In this document: one piece after another, positions 1 to 8,530 of the stretch
Layout: each line of letters starts with the position of its first letter
How positions within the stretch are numbered: the stretch's first letter is position 1
From: an uncultured Dorea sp.
GTDB lineage: Bacteria > Bacillota > Clostridia > Lachnospirales > Lachnospiraceae
Length of the DNA stretch: 64,000 nt
Assembly (NCBI GenBank): GCA_910578455.1
Contig: CAJTQA010000008.1
Coordinates: 1 to 64,000, forward strand
Direction of reading: 5' to 3'
Notes under the pieces: generated by a model
Told to the model about the DNA's origin: nothing
Seen by the model: only the letters and a program-made list of their open reading frames with translations
Databases searched by the model: none
Position numbers and translations under genes: made by a program

Positions 1-2
1 AG

Positions 3-752
3 TCTATCACTACGGGGAAGCGGATGCTGTGGCATGACCGTTCGGAGTGGGTGGTTGTGGACGGGCAGCATGAGCCGCTGGTGTCGGAGGAATTGTTTGC
101 CCTGGCGAATGAGAGGGCGAAGCCGAAGAAGAGGGACATGAGCGGCGTGGATATGAGCGGCTTTAAGCGGGAGGTGCTGTTTGTTTGCGGGTACTGCGGG
201 CGGTCTATGGTGAAGAAGAACCATAAGTATTGCTGCCGTTACCGGACCTGCGGGACTGATACGGAGTGCAGGAGGGCGGTGGAGGATATGGAGAAGCTGG
301 AAGGGAGTGTTATGGAGTATGTGCGGAAGACGGCGGAGGTGATGCTGGGCAATTCCAGGCGGAAAGATGTGGAAGCGGAGTGGGAGGTATTGGGGAGGAA
401 GCTGGAGTCTCTGCGGAGGGAGAAGGAGCGGATTTCGGCGGAGAAGATGTTTTTGTATGATAAGTACCGGTCTGGGGGGATGTCGCGGGAGCAGTTTGTG
501 GGGAGGACGGGGAGTATGGGTGTGAGGGTTGAGGAGATTGGGAAGGAGATGGGGGAGGCAGAGGATGGGATTGAGAGGCTGAAAGGGTGTGGCTCCCAGG
601 AGGGGGAGGCTGCGCTGGAGGGGATTGCGGCTCTGCGGGAGTTTGATAAGGGGGTGCTGCGGAAGGGGATTGAGAGAATCAGGGTGTTTGGAGAAGGGCG
701 GATTGAGGTTGTTTGGAAGGGCGGGGATATGTTCGGCGGGGGAGATTCGTAA
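3..752 (+). CDS. Large serine recombinase, C-terminal part (5'-truncated by window edge)
   Basis: Large serine recombinases integrate and excise ICEs, prophages and transposons. The reading frame is open from base 3, so the gene starts outside the window; the catalytic N-terminal domain is not visible. What remains is the end of the recombinase domain, a zinc-ribbon (CGYCGRSM followed by a CC...C...C set around residues 55-80) and a long charged coiled coil with an ERI-type end, the usual C-terminal architecture of this family. The next genes are an AT-rich defence pair, which fits the end of a mobile element. Family assignment is firm; which element it mobilises cannot be seen. Confidence 0.85.
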   Translation, partial: SITTGKRMLWHDRSEWVVVDGQHEPLVSEELFALANERAKPKKRDMSGVDMSGFKREVLFVCGYCGRSMVKKNHKYCCRYRTCGTDTECRRAVEDMEKLEGSVMEYVRKTAEVMLGNSRRKDVEAEWEVLGRKLESLRREKERISAEKMFLYDKYRSGGMSREQFVGRTGSMGVRVEEIGKEMGEAEDGIERLKGCGSQEGEAALEGIAALREFDKGVLRKGIERIRVFGEGRIEVVWKGGDMFGGGDS

Positions 753-791
753 AAATTTGTAGGAAGATTGACGGAGCCATGAGCGGGGTGC

Positions 792-820
792 TTGTGGCTT
801 TGGTGGTTTTGGGGTATAAT
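792..820 (+). promoter_or_regulatory. Predicted sigma-A promoter for the Septu pair
   Basis: TTGTGG at 792-797, a 17-base spacer and a perfect TATAAT at 815-820. It lies in the gap between the recombinase stop and ptuA and would give a leader of about 110 bases. The leader is AT-rich; no clear structure was recognised in it. Confidence 0.55.
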
Positions 821-934
821 GACAGATATAAAGAAATAAATTTTTAATGTTTGTATACATTCAGAACAAATAACAAAATATTATAGAATGCGAAAACGTT
901 TGATTCAAGTGGAGTAACAGTCATAGGAGGAAAG

Positions 935-2179
935 ATGGGAAAGTATATTGAATGTCTATATGCAAGGAATATAGGAAAATATAAAGAAGCCAAGGTTAAA
1001 TTTAATGAAAAATTTAATTTTTTAGTTGGTGCCAATGGCTGTGGAAAAACAACATTGATTAAATATATGGCAATCATTTTAAATCCCGGAAGGGCAAATG
1101 TATTTCGATATGGGGATAATGCAACTGTTTGGGCTGATTATAATGATGATGGCAAGAGTATCAGGGTCGGATTAGGAGAAGGATGGGTTCGAGAAGGTTC
1201 AGATTATAGAAAAGCTAGTCATAATATGTGGGTAGCTCCCCAAATGGATGATAATATTTCCGTAACTTACGCTGTAAGCGATTTAGAGGAAAAAGGTATT
1301 AATTTTGCTCCATTGATTTTAGGAGCATATCGAAGGATTGAATACCAAGAAATTGAAGGGATGAAAAAAGAAGCATTACCAATTCAGAAGAGAAATTATT
1401 ATAGGGAGCAGTCTATTAGTAGTGTTGAAGGAGGTTACTTACCTAATGTAAAACAATGGATGATTAATAGATATTTTGAAATTGAAAAAGAGTGGGCTTA
1501 TAAATATAGAGAAAATTGGGATTGGATTATTGATAATTTAAGTGCAGTTTCTCCTTTTGGAAAGGATTTTTCGTTTAAAGAAATCAAAAAAGATTTAGAA
1601 CCTATATTTATGCTTAAAGGAAAAGAATGCTATTTAGAAGAATTGTCCGCAGGTTTTCAAGCAGTTTTGTCACTTATTTTTGCCATTGTAGAGTGGATTG
1701 AATCAGTAAATGATGAGGAAAATTTGTCAATTCAAAGAGCTGCGGGAACCGTTTTTATAGATGAATTAGATGTTCATTTGCATCCAGAATGGCAACTGAT
1801 TATCAGAGGTATGCTAGATAAAATATTTCCTAAGTTGCAATTCATAATTACGACACATTCACCTCATTTAATTGCAAGTGCATATGCAGGAGAGATAATA
1901 AAAATACCTAGTGGAGAAAATGTTATCGATATAGCTCCCAGTAATAAATGTTATTCTGGATGGAGTACAGACGAAATATTAGAAGATGTTATGGAAGTTA
2001 AAAATCTTGAAAATAAGAAGTATAATATTGTATTAAAAAAAGCTATGGAACACATTATGAATAAAGATATTAAAGGAATACAACGGAGTATAGAAGAACT
2101 GGATTTAATTGTGCATCCCAATAATACAATAGTAAATGAAATAAAAATAAAATTGGCAGAGTTACTTTTGGAGGACTGA
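935..2179 (+). CDS. ptuA: Septu defence ATPase PtuA (AAA/OLD-like ATPase)
   Basis: ATP-binding partner of an HNH nuclease in Septu-type anti-phage defence. The 414-residue protein has an SMC/ABC-like N-terminus with Walker A GANGCGKTT at residues 32-40, a signature-like segment (LEELSAGFQ, about residue 233), Walker B VFIDELDVHLHPEW near residue 272, and an H-loop TTHSPHLI. It starts 8 bases after AGGAGG and ends one base before ptuB. Base composition is clearly more AT-rich than the recombinase upstream and the lipoprotein genes downstream, suggesting transfer. The family is also found as retron effectors, but no reverse transcriptase is present here. Confidence 0.85.
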   Translation: MGKYIECLYARNIGKYKEAKVKFNEKFNFLVGANGCGKTTLIKYMAIILNPGRANVFRYGDNATVWADYNDDGKSIRVGLGEGWVREGSDYRKASHNMWVAPQMDDNISVTYAVSDLEEKGINFAPLILGAYRRIEYQEIEGMKKEALPIQKRNYYREQSISSVEGGYLPNVKQWMINRYFEIEKEWAYKYRENWDWIIDNLSAVSPFGKDFSFKEIKKDLEPIFMLKGKECYLEELSAGFQAVLSLIFAIVEWIESVNDEENLSIQRAAGTVFIDELDVHLHPEWQLIIRGMLDKIFPKLQFIITTHSPHLIASAYAGEIIKIPSGENVIDIAPSNKCYSGWSTDEILEDVMEVKNLENKKYNIVLKKAMEHIMNKDIKGIQRSIEELDLIVHPNNTIVNEIKIKLAELLLED

Positions 2180-2180
2180 A

Positions 2181-2927
2181 ATGATACACATAAGCAAAGA
2201 TAAAACTCCACCTCAAATTTTGTTAGACAATGCGGATAAATGGACTGATGAGTTAAAAAATAATATATGTAAATATGGAGGGTATGCAAAAATTCCAATT
2301 GAAATTAAAAATGCTATGTGGACACATTACAGACATGAAAGTATAAAAGATAAATTATTTGCTTCTAGTTTTAATAAATGTGCATTTTGTGAATCTAAAC
2401 CGGCTGAAAGTGGAAATATTGAGGTTGAACATTTTAAACCTAAATCTTTGTATCCAGATTTGGCATTTAAGTGGGATAATTTTCTTCCAGTCTGTAGAAA
2501 ATGTAATGATTCCAAGAGGGATCATGATACTGGGAATGAACCTATTGTTAATCCAAGTGTTGATAATCCAGAAGAAATATTTACATATTGTTTTCTGAAT
2601 ATAGTGCCAATTAAAGAGTCGGATACTGTAGCTGAAAAAACTATTGAAGTATGCGATTTGAACTCTGAACGATTATATGATGCTAGGTCGAAATTACTTC
2701 ATTCGCTTTGTTCTTATGAGCATCAAGCCAAAGAGTGGATAAAAGAGATTGATACTTCTGATACACAACGGAAAAGGATTAATAGAATTAATAGGCTGCG
2801 CGATTCTGTAGAGATATTAGATAAATTAATGGATGCAGAACAAACTTACGCAGGTTTTTGCAGATATTTTTTGAATAATAGTAAAGTTTATAAAAGGGCA
2901 AAGCAATTATTGGAAGAAGAAAGTTGA
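2181..2927 (+). CDS. ptuB: Septu defence HNH endonuclease PtuB (TIGR02646-type)
   Basis: Predicted nuclease effector of the Septu pair. The 248-residue protein carries the CAFCESK zinc knuckle near residue 70, the EHFKPK catalytic histidine motif near residue 84, and LPVCRKCNDSK with the second CxxC near residue 105, the arrangement of the TIGR02646/PtuB HNH family. It begins one base after the ptuA stop, so the two are co-translated. It shares the AT-rich composition of ptuA. Known family behaviour is nucleic-acid cleavage on phage infection; the trigger cannot be read from sequence. Confidence 0.85.
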   Translation: MIHISKDKTPPQILLDNADKWTDELKNNICKYGGYAKIPIEIKNAMWTHYRHESIKDKLFASSFNKCAFCESKPAESGNIEVEHFKPKSLYPDLAFKWDNFLPVCRKCNDSKRDHDTGNEPIVNPSVDNPEEIFTYCFLNIVPIKESDTVAEKTIEVCDLNSERLYDARSKLLHSLCSYEHQAKEWIKEIDTSDTQRKRINRINRLRDSVEILDKLMDAEQTYAGFCRYFLNNSKVYKRAKQLLEEES

Positions 2928-3005
2928 AAAAATTTTTGTCCTTTACTTGACACAGGCAGAGCCAAAAGATTGCGAGATTCTGGACTTTGTCCTTAAACAA
3001 ATCAG

Positions 3006-3330
3006 GAGAAATACCTGAAAGTGTTCCTGGATGACGGCGAAGTGCCGATGGACAACAACGCGGCGGAACAGTCGATCCGTGGTTCTGTATCGGAAGAACT
3101 GGGTCATGATTGATACTGTCGTCGGCGCAAAGTCCAGCGCGATCATCTACAGCATTGCGGAAACAGCAAAAGCAAACAACCTGAAACCATACGATTACTT
3201 TGAGTATCTGCTCACTGAGATACCGAAACATCTAGATGATACTGACCGGGGTTTTCTGGATGACCTGCTCCCCTGGTCACCGAATCTTCCTGCGAACTGC
3301 CGGAAGCCCGGTAAAGATGAAGTGAAATAA
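3006..3330 (+). pseudogene. IS66-family transposase remnant (C-terminal, frameshifted)
   Basis: The first frame (3006-3100) reads KYLKVFLDDGEVPMDNNAAE followed by QSIRG, the DDE-domain end of IS66 TnpC. Just after, the frame is lost around 3083-3095, and the protein continues in another frame (KNWVMIDTVVGAKSSAIIYS... LLPWS to the TAA at 3328-3330), which is the conserved IS66 C-terminus. At least one small deletion is needed to join them, and no N-terminal portion is present, so this is a dead fragment. It marks past insertion-sequence activity beside the Septu pair. Confidence 0.8.
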
Positions 3331-3332
3331 GA

Positions 3333-3376
3333 CTGGAGCAAATCTGTTTCTATCATACAGGTTTGCTCCAGTTTTG
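3333..3376 (+). terminator. Hairpin with T-run after the IS66 remnant
   Basis: CTGGAGCAAA at 3333-3342 pairs perfectly with TTTGCTCCAG at 3362-3371, followed by TTTTG. It reads as an intrinsic terminator that probably came with the IS66 copy. The stretch GGTACGCACTATCTACCG shortly after (from 3381) looks like the right inverted-repeat end of the element; this was judged by eye only. Confidence 0.55.
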
Positions 3377-3413
3377 TATAGGTACGCACTATCTACCGTT
3401 TACTAAAGATAAC

Positions 3414-3442
3414 TTGACTTTTAAATCTTACTAATGTAATAT
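3414..3442 (+). promoter_or_regulatory. BlaI-type promoter/operator unit 1
   Basis: TTGACT at 3414-3419, 17-base spacer, TAATAT at 3437-3442. The dyad TTAC-TAAT-GTAA (3428-3439) covers the spacer end and -10 box, the position expected for repression. The core CTTAC-N4-GTAAT is the same as in the blaI promoter of this window and resembles known BlaI/MecI operators (TACA-N2-TGTA). An AGGAGG and ATG pair follows at 3458-3470, opening a micro-ORF of 19 codons (3465-3524). Confidence 0.75.
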
Positions 3443-3479
3443 TTATACAAGCGCAGCAGGAGGGATGATGAAATTTTTT

Positions 3480-3507
3480 TTGCCACAAAGTCTTACATAC
3501 GTAATAA
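3480..3507 (+). promoter_or_regulatory. BlaI-type promoter/operator unit 2
   Basis: TTGCCA at 3480-3485, 16-base spacer, TAATAA at 3502-3507, with the dyad TTAC-ATAC-GTAA at 3493-3504. An AGGAGG (3510-3515) and an ATG (3524) follow, giving a 17-codon micro-ORF that ends inside the third operator. The unit resembles a duplication of the whole promoter-operator-SD module. The intergenic stretch 3331-3671 is filled by these modules; no larger gene is present. Confidence 0.65.
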
Positions 3508-3552
3508 AAAGGAGGAATGTATAATGCAACATATCCACAAACAAGAAAATTT

Positions 3553-3580
3553 TTGCCCAAAAGTCTTACAAATGTAATAT
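3553..3580 (+). promoter_or_regulatory. BlaI-type promoter/operator unit 3
   Basis: TTGCCC at 3553-3558, 16-base spacer, TAATAT at 3575-3580, with the dyad TTAC-AAAT-GTAA at 3566-3577. This is the unit nearest the lipoprotein operon. A small hairpin (GACCAT 3616-3621 / ATGGTC 3629-3634) lies in the remaining leader before the SD GAGGAGG. Confidence 0.7.
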
Positions 3581-3671
3581 TATAAAGATGTTGCGTATAT
3601 TGAAAATTAGGATATGACCATTTCTGCTATGGTCTCAATGGAGATATTCATCAAATTAGGAAGAGGAGGAA

Positions 3672-4919
3672 ATGGATATGCAGTTAAGAAACATAGCCTG
3701 GTTCTGGAAGGTTGGTTTGGCAGCAATTAGTTTGGTGCTGATAGTTTGCATTTCGGGATGTAGCGATATACCTCCGGAAGAAGACACAGTATCGGAAACG
3801 ATGATTGGTGCTCAGGATATCCCGGAAGAATTTCAGGAGGATGCAGATGAGATTATAAGCATCTGTGCTGATCTCTATGAGAAAGCGGAAGAAGAAAATA
3901 AGTTGGCTGATTTGGAAACGATTCGCAGTATTATAAATCGTTTTGGGGAAAATGGCTATCCGGCAGTTGACAGCAATAACCAGATTGATATGGTACAGGC
4001 AGAACAGGTAGAAGGGTTCTGTGAAATGGTGGATGCACAGAAAAGAGCGGAAATAACAATTATAGATATTGATTATTTGGGTGGCTTTGTAAAATATGAT
4101 TTACAAGCAAAAGAAGGAAATGTAGATGTCATTAGAAGTTATTATGAATATAAGAATGGAGCGATGCAAAGAAATTTTATAGGAAGTTATCGGGCAGAGA
4201 ATTGGAATTATACAGAAGAAGGGTATTTAATGTTCTCAGGAGCTTACTATTCGGAAGAATTGTATGCGCTTACTTTAAGTGAAATGGAAGAGCATACGGC
4301 ATTGCGGGTGCAGCCTTTGGATGAGACATGCAGGGAGCTGACCCGGAAGTATCTCACGCCAATCGGCTTTGAACAGAATAACATGTTTATTGTGGATTGG
4401 AGCGAGGATGATTTTGGGGAACTGAATTTTTACGATATGTATGACATTCTCTATCAAAAAGAGAATGGAAAGCATGTTCCTTATGCAGCAGATGACAACT
4501 TAGGAGTCGGTGCGGTTTACCGGATTCCGGAGGATGAATTTGAAAATGTTATTATGGCATATTTCAATATCGACAGTAAAACGCTGCAATCCAAAACAGT
4601 CTATTATTCAGAGGATTCCGCCTATGAATATAAGCCGAGAGGCTTTGAAGAAACGGAGTACCCGGAATATCCATATTCAGAAGTGGTCGGGTTTACGGAG
4701 AACAGTGATGGGACAATTACGCTTACAGCTAATGTGGTATTTCCGTATTCAGGTAATTCTAATGTATATGCCCACCAGGTTGTGATCCGGCCTTTAGAGG
4801 ATGGCGGAGTGCAGTACGTATCCAATAAAATACATCCTTCCTGGGATAATCGTGAGGAAATATGGCATATGCCTCGTTTGACAGCAGAGGAATGGGAAGA
4901 AGTGTATGGGGGCGAGTGA
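3672..4919 (+). CDS. Lipoprotein of unknown function, BlaI-regulated (DUF6070-like)
   Basis: A 415-residue exported lipoprotein: an N-terminal hydrophobic segment ends in a lipobox-like ISGC at about residues 27-30, followed by an acidic linker. The body has no recognised catalytic motif. Its C-terminal third (EVVGFTENSDGTITL ... VVIRPLEDGGVQYVSN) is clearly homologous to the next gene, so the two are paralogues. The ATG follows GAGGAGG closely. It heads an operon behind three BlaI-type operators and faces blaR1-blaI, so it is probably induced by cell-wall antibiotics. I recall similar proteins being named DUF6070; this name is tentative. Confidence 0.7.
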   Translation: MDMQLRNIAWFWKVGLAAISLVLIVCISGCSDIPPEEDTVSETMIGAQDIPEEFQEDADEIISICADLYEKAEEENKLADLETIRSIINRFGENGYPAVDSNNQIDMVQAEQVEGFCEMVDAQKRAEITIIDIDYLGGFVKYDLQAKEGNVDVIRSYYEYKNGAMQRNFIGSYRAENWNYTEEGYLMFSGAYYSEELYALTLSEMEEHTALRVQPLDETCRELTRKYLTPIGFEQNNMFIVDWSEDDFGELNFYDMYDILYQKENGKHVPYAADDNLGVGAVYRIPEDEFENVIMAYFNIDSKTLQSKTVYYSEDSAYEYKPRGFEETEYPEYPYSEVVGFTENSDGTITLTANVVFPYSGNSNVYAHQVVIRPLEDGGVQYVSNKIHPSWDNREEIWHMPRLTAEEWEEVYGGE

Positions 4920-6217
4920 TGGAAGATGTAAAATGGCTGTTGAAGAAATGGGGATTTCTGATTTTCATATTGCTGACTGCAGGAATAGCAGGAGCGGCCT
5001 GCTGGGGAAGGTCGCATACAGAAGAAAAGAAGGTGGCGGAGGAAGTATGGGAGCCTCCGGTGGAAGTTAAGGATGGTGAGATGATAACGGAAGAAGTCGA
5101 GGATGGTGAGATGATAACGGAAGAAGAAAGCGATATGGAATCTTCTGGAGATTCAGCATATTGGTTTCTTCCGCAATCCAGTGATTGCCTTATTTCGGAA
5201 GAGGAAAAAGAGCAACTGGAGAGTACAGCTTTGTCAGCAGCGGAATCGGTCAAAGAAATCTATAAGGATGTGATAATTGCAGATGCTGCGAATTACTCTT
5301 CTGGTGTTAGTGAATTTACAAGGGAGCAGCGGAGGGCGGTTGCGGAGCAATTAGGGGTGGCAGGTTTGGTAAGCGTTGAGGAAGATACCAATATGCAGAA
5401 TCCTGAAAAGATAAAATCATTTTACGCAGATTATCTGAATGGGCAGGATTCGATGGTTACTGTATTCGAAGTACAGCGGGATGGACTGATTGGGGCAGTA
5501 ACTTTTATTTATCGGGAAGAACGGCTGCAGACCTATTACATAGGAGTTCGGTGGAAACAAGGCGGCATGCCGGAAATACAGGGAACTTCGGTAAGCAATG
5601 TGGCTGAAATTAACCTTACGGAAAAAGGGTATTTTATCTATGCATATGAACATGTGATTGCACATGAAAGCTTGAGGCAGTATTGGAGAATTGAGCCGCT
5701 TTCAAAAGACTGCCGGGAACTGACGAGGAAATACATATCAGGTCTGAGCTATGTGAATTACAATGTGCTTGTCACAAACTGGAACAGCAGCAATGCAGAG
5801 GACATTCTGATGCCTTGCATGTATGAAGATATTTATCGGATTTATACTGGCGAAAATCTGAAAGTTGAGGACTGGAAGATTCCGGCAGAGGAATATGAAA
5901 GAATAATGACCACTTATTTTCCGGTATCTGTGGACCAGCTGAGGGAGCGCTGCGGCTATGATGAGGGCAGCAACAGCTATGAATATGAGATGATTTATGC
6001 CAGCCCATACCCGCCTTTTGGAGAGGTAGTTGACTATATAAAAAATGCAGATGGAACGATCACGCTTATCGTAGATGGAGTATGGCCGGATTATAATTCT
6101 GACCTTGCTTTTCGAAATAAGGTTGTGGTCCGGCCATTTGAAGACGGGACTTTCCGGTATCTTTCTAATTCTATAGAGGAAATAGAATTGGAACTGCCGG
6201 AGGCAGCAAGATCATAG
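4919..6217 (+). CDS. Paralogous exported protein of the BlaI-regulated pair
   Basis: 432 residues from the ATG at 4919, which overlaps the upstream stop (TGATG), implying coupled translation; an upstream in-frame ATG at 4862 lies inside the previous gene and is less likely. A membrane/signal segment (residues 8-27) ends near a cysteine (GAAC), a weak lipobox. Residues about 50-75 contain a short tandem repeat, DGEMITEE twice, encoded by a near-perfect DNA repeat at about 5071-5127. The C-terminus (GEVVDYIKNADGTITL ... VVVRPFEDGTFRYLSN) matches its upstream paralogue. Function unknown. Confidence 0.68.
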   Translation: MEDVKWLLKKWGFLIFILLTAGIAGAACWGRSHTEEKKVAEEVWEPPVEVKDGEMITEEVEDGEMITEEESDMESSGDSAYWFLPQSSDCLISEEEKEQLESTALSAAESVKEIYKDVIIADAANYSSGVSEFTREQRRAVAEQLGVAGLVSVEEDTNMQNPEKIKSFYADYLNGQDSMVTVFEVQRDGLIGAVTFIYREERLQTYYIGVRWKQGGMPEIQGTSVSNVAEINLTEKGYFIYAYEHVIAHESLRQYWRIEPLSKDCRELTRKYISGLSYVNYNVLVTNWNSSNAEDILMPCMYEDIYRIYTGENLKVEDWKIPAEEYERIMTTYFPVSVDQLRERCGYDEGSNSYEYEMIYASPYPPFGEVVDYIKNADGTITLIVDGVWPDYNSDLAFRNKVVVRPFEDGTFRYLSNSIEEIELELPEAARS

Positions 6218-6265
6218 TAAATGAAATCTTGAAGGAAAGGATGATCTGGCCTTTACCCCATTTTT

Positions 6266-8122
6266 TTAGTTCCAGATATTCATGTCAGATAAGATGGACA
6301 TGGTTATTTCGGCTGCGTTGCCTCCGGCAGCGCCGCGATCTGCACCAATGTTGGTGGCAAAAAAGTACGTATTATCTGTAGTTTCTACAAAGCCGATAAA
6401 CCATCCGTTCACATCCTGTCCATCTACACGGCCGGTTCCGGTCTTTCCGTAGAATGTTCCGGCATCGGAAGAGGAGAGGCAGATAGCATCCTTTACTGCA
6501 TTGACGTTTTCAGAGGCGAAACCGAGACTGTTATTCTCTAGCTTAGTTAAAAGTTCGACCTGTTCGATTGGGGAAATCTTCAAGGAAGATTCCATCCAGT
6601 AGGTGGAGAAACCGCCGTTTATGTTCTCGTTTCCATATCCGATTTCTTGAATGTAGCTGTAAATGCCAGAGGCTCCAAGCTGTTCATCTACTGCCTGGAA
6701 GTACCAGTTGACGGAGGAGCTCATCGCAGAATTTAAGGTCTGGTCTGTATTCCATGCTTTAAATGGATAGTTTTCCCCATTCCATGCAATAAAGGAGTTT
6801 TCCGGCGTAATGACGCCTTCTTCTAATCCGAACAAGGCATCATATATTTTGTAGGTGGAGTTTGGTGCAACTCGCAGGGAGGCATGCTCCATGTCGTGTA
6901 TGCTCCAAGCATCATTTCCCAAATCATATAAAACAAAACTTCCTTCATATTCTCCAAAGTACGCAGAAAGGTCTACAGTGGAAATGTTTTCTGAGGAGGA
7001 GTTCCACAGATAGCGACTTCCGTCTGCTGCATATGTAGAGATAAAAGGCGCAAGTCCTATAAGCAGAACGGCAGTCAGTATAAATGCAGCCGCGCCTTTT
7101 AGCCTTTTCATAAATGTTGGTTTCTCATAAGACGCAATATTCATGATTCTTTGTTTCATCTGTTTCATGTTTCCGCCAAGCCCGGCGGCAAAAGGAAAAG
7201 GAGTAAGAGAAACCTTTTCTGCAAAGTTGATCAGTGTATTGCCGTAATCCTCGTAATCATCTTCTTCAAGCATCTTTAAAACAGAGGTGTCACAGGCAAT
7301 CTCTCTGTCATTACGCATTTCTTTCAAAGAGTGCCAGACAAAAGGATTGAACCAATATACCACTCCGGCGAGGTTCATTAAGAAATTTCCGATAGCATCA
7401 CGGTGCTTATAATGCTGCAGCTCGTGCAGCAGCATATACCGCATATCGGACTCGTTACACCCATTGGGGTATCCTGTAATGCAGGCTCTTTCGGAGCGGG
7501 CGCTGCGTGATAAGGTATAATCAGAGATCAGATGAATCGGCAAATAAATACATGGTTTCAAAAGCCCCACAATAATCGGAGATTTCAAAAATGCAGTGCT
7601 GCAGACAGGAATCTTTCTATGAATCCCCATCTCTTCCAAGCAGCGGTCATATAGTCTGCGGACTTCCTTGTTCTGGAGAGGAAGTGCGGATTTTTTCAGA
7701 CTGCGTAGACGGAGAGAAGATTTGATTACCAATATAGTCATTGCAAGAATACCTGCAAGCCATATCCCCAATAATATGTAGCCGGCAATGGATGGAGAAT
7801 CGCTATTTGCCGAGAGGGCAAAGTCATTCATCCAGCCTGCATTTCCAACGGGGTCGATTCCCGCGATTTCGCCCATGGCTGCGTCGGTGCCGGGAGACAG
7901 AGAATGTCTTAAGCGTCCAAGCCATGAGAAGATTTGCGGAAATCCGATAAGGCGGAGCGGTATAAAGGGAACTGCCAATAACCCCAGCAGCAGGAACCAC
8001 AGATTATACTGCATCCGGCTGGACAGGCTGTTTTTAAATATCCTCTTGGCTATCAAAAGAATTCCGATGATACCGCTGATAAACACATTGCATATGAAAA
8101 AGCGTATCATAAAACCAGCCAT
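6266..8122 (-). CDS. blaR1: BlaR1/MecR1-family beta-lactam sensor-transducer
   Basis: Membrane receptor that is acylated by beta-lactams and activates proteolysis to release the BlaI repressor. The 618 residues contain four or so membrane segments, the M56 zinc-protease motif HELQHYKH at 233-240, and a C-terminal extracellular penicillin-binding domain with STYK (acylated serine), SVN and KTGTG motifs in the right order. It begins one base after the blaI stop. Oddly, about 20 residues (between ISDYT and ESDMRY, roughly 204-223) sit just before HELQH that look like an in-frame insertion relative to the family. It is convergent with the lipoprotein operon. Confidence 0.88.
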   Translation of the reverse strand: MAGFMIRFFICNVFISGIIGILLIAKRIFKNSLSSRMQYNLWFLLLGLLAVPFIPLRLIGFPQIFSWLGRLRHSLSPGTDAAMGEIAGIDPVGNAGWMNDFALSANSDSPSIAGYILLGIWLAGILAMTILVIKSSLRLRSLKKSALPLQNKEVRRLYDRCLEEMGIHRKIPVCSTAFLKSPIIVGLLKPCIYLPIHLISDYTLSRSARSERACITGYPNGCNESDMRYMLLHELQHYKHRDAIGNFLMNLAGVVYWFNPFVWHSLKEMRNDREIACDTSVLKMLEEDDYEDYGNTLINFAEKVSLTPFPFAAGLGGNMKQMKQRIMNIASYEKPTFMKRLKGAAAFILTAVLLIGLAPFISTYAADGSRYLWNSSSENISTVDLSAYFGEYEGSFVLYDLGNDAWSIHDMEHASLRVAPNSTYKIYDALFGLEEGVITPENSFIAWNGENYPFKAWNTDQTLNSAMSSSVNWYFQAVDEQLGASGIYSYIQEIGYGNENINGGFSTYWMESSLKISPIEQVELLTKLENNSLGFASENVNAVKDAICLSSSDAGTFYGKTGTGRVDGQDVNGWFIGFVETTDNTYFFATNIGADRGAAGGNAAEITMSILSDMNIWN

Positions 8123-8123
8123 G

Positions 8124-8510
8124 TTAATTGCCCCCTTTTTTGCGTCTCTGTGAAAGAAGGAAACGCAAGTGTTCTATTTCTGTCTCGGACAGCCTGTCAT
8201 TTTCTATATATGCAGACAGCATGGCGGAGATATCCCCGTCATAGTACCGTTTCAGAAAGGAGTTGCTCTCCTGGCCGATGTATTCGCTCTCTTTCACGGC
8301 TGGGGTGTAAACAAATACCCGGCTCTGTTTTTCATAAGTCAGGGCGCCTTTGGTCACAAGGCGTTTGATCAAAGTCTGTATTGTTTTCGGACTCCAGCTT
8401 GTAGTCTGCAATAATTTATCAGTTATTTCATTGGTATTTATGGGCGCATGTTTCCATACGATTTTCATAACTTCGAATTCAGCTTCAGAAATCTGTGGTA
8501 AATCGCTCAT
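8124..8510 (-). CDS. blaI: BlaI/MecI/CopY-family transcriptional repressor
   Basis: Winged-helix repressor of 128 residues from the ATG at 8510, which follows AAGGAGG at ideal spacing; a longer in-frame start upstream lacks such a site and would cover the operator. The MSDLPQISEAEFEVMKIVW start, the ITDKLLQ...WSPKTIQTLIKRLVTKG helix-turn-helix and wing, and the C-terminal dimerisation helices are typical of BlaI. It is the first gene of the blaI-blaR1 operon and should bind the CTTAC-N4-GTAAT dyads found here and upstream of the lipoprotein pair. Confidence 0.92.
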   Translation of the reverse strand: MSDLPQISEAEFEVMKIVWKHAPINTNEITDKLLQTTSWSPKTIQTLIKRLVTKGALTYEKQSRVFVYTPAVKESEYIGQESNSFLKRYYDGDISAMLSAYIENDRLSETEIEHLRFLLSQRRKKGGN

Positions 8511-8530
8511 TTCAAATCCCTCCTTATATC

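Noticed and set aside
752..2927. Retron (ATPase-HNH effector type)
   Set aside because: No reverse transcriptase and no msr/msd-like structure seen in the leader; plain Septu fits better.
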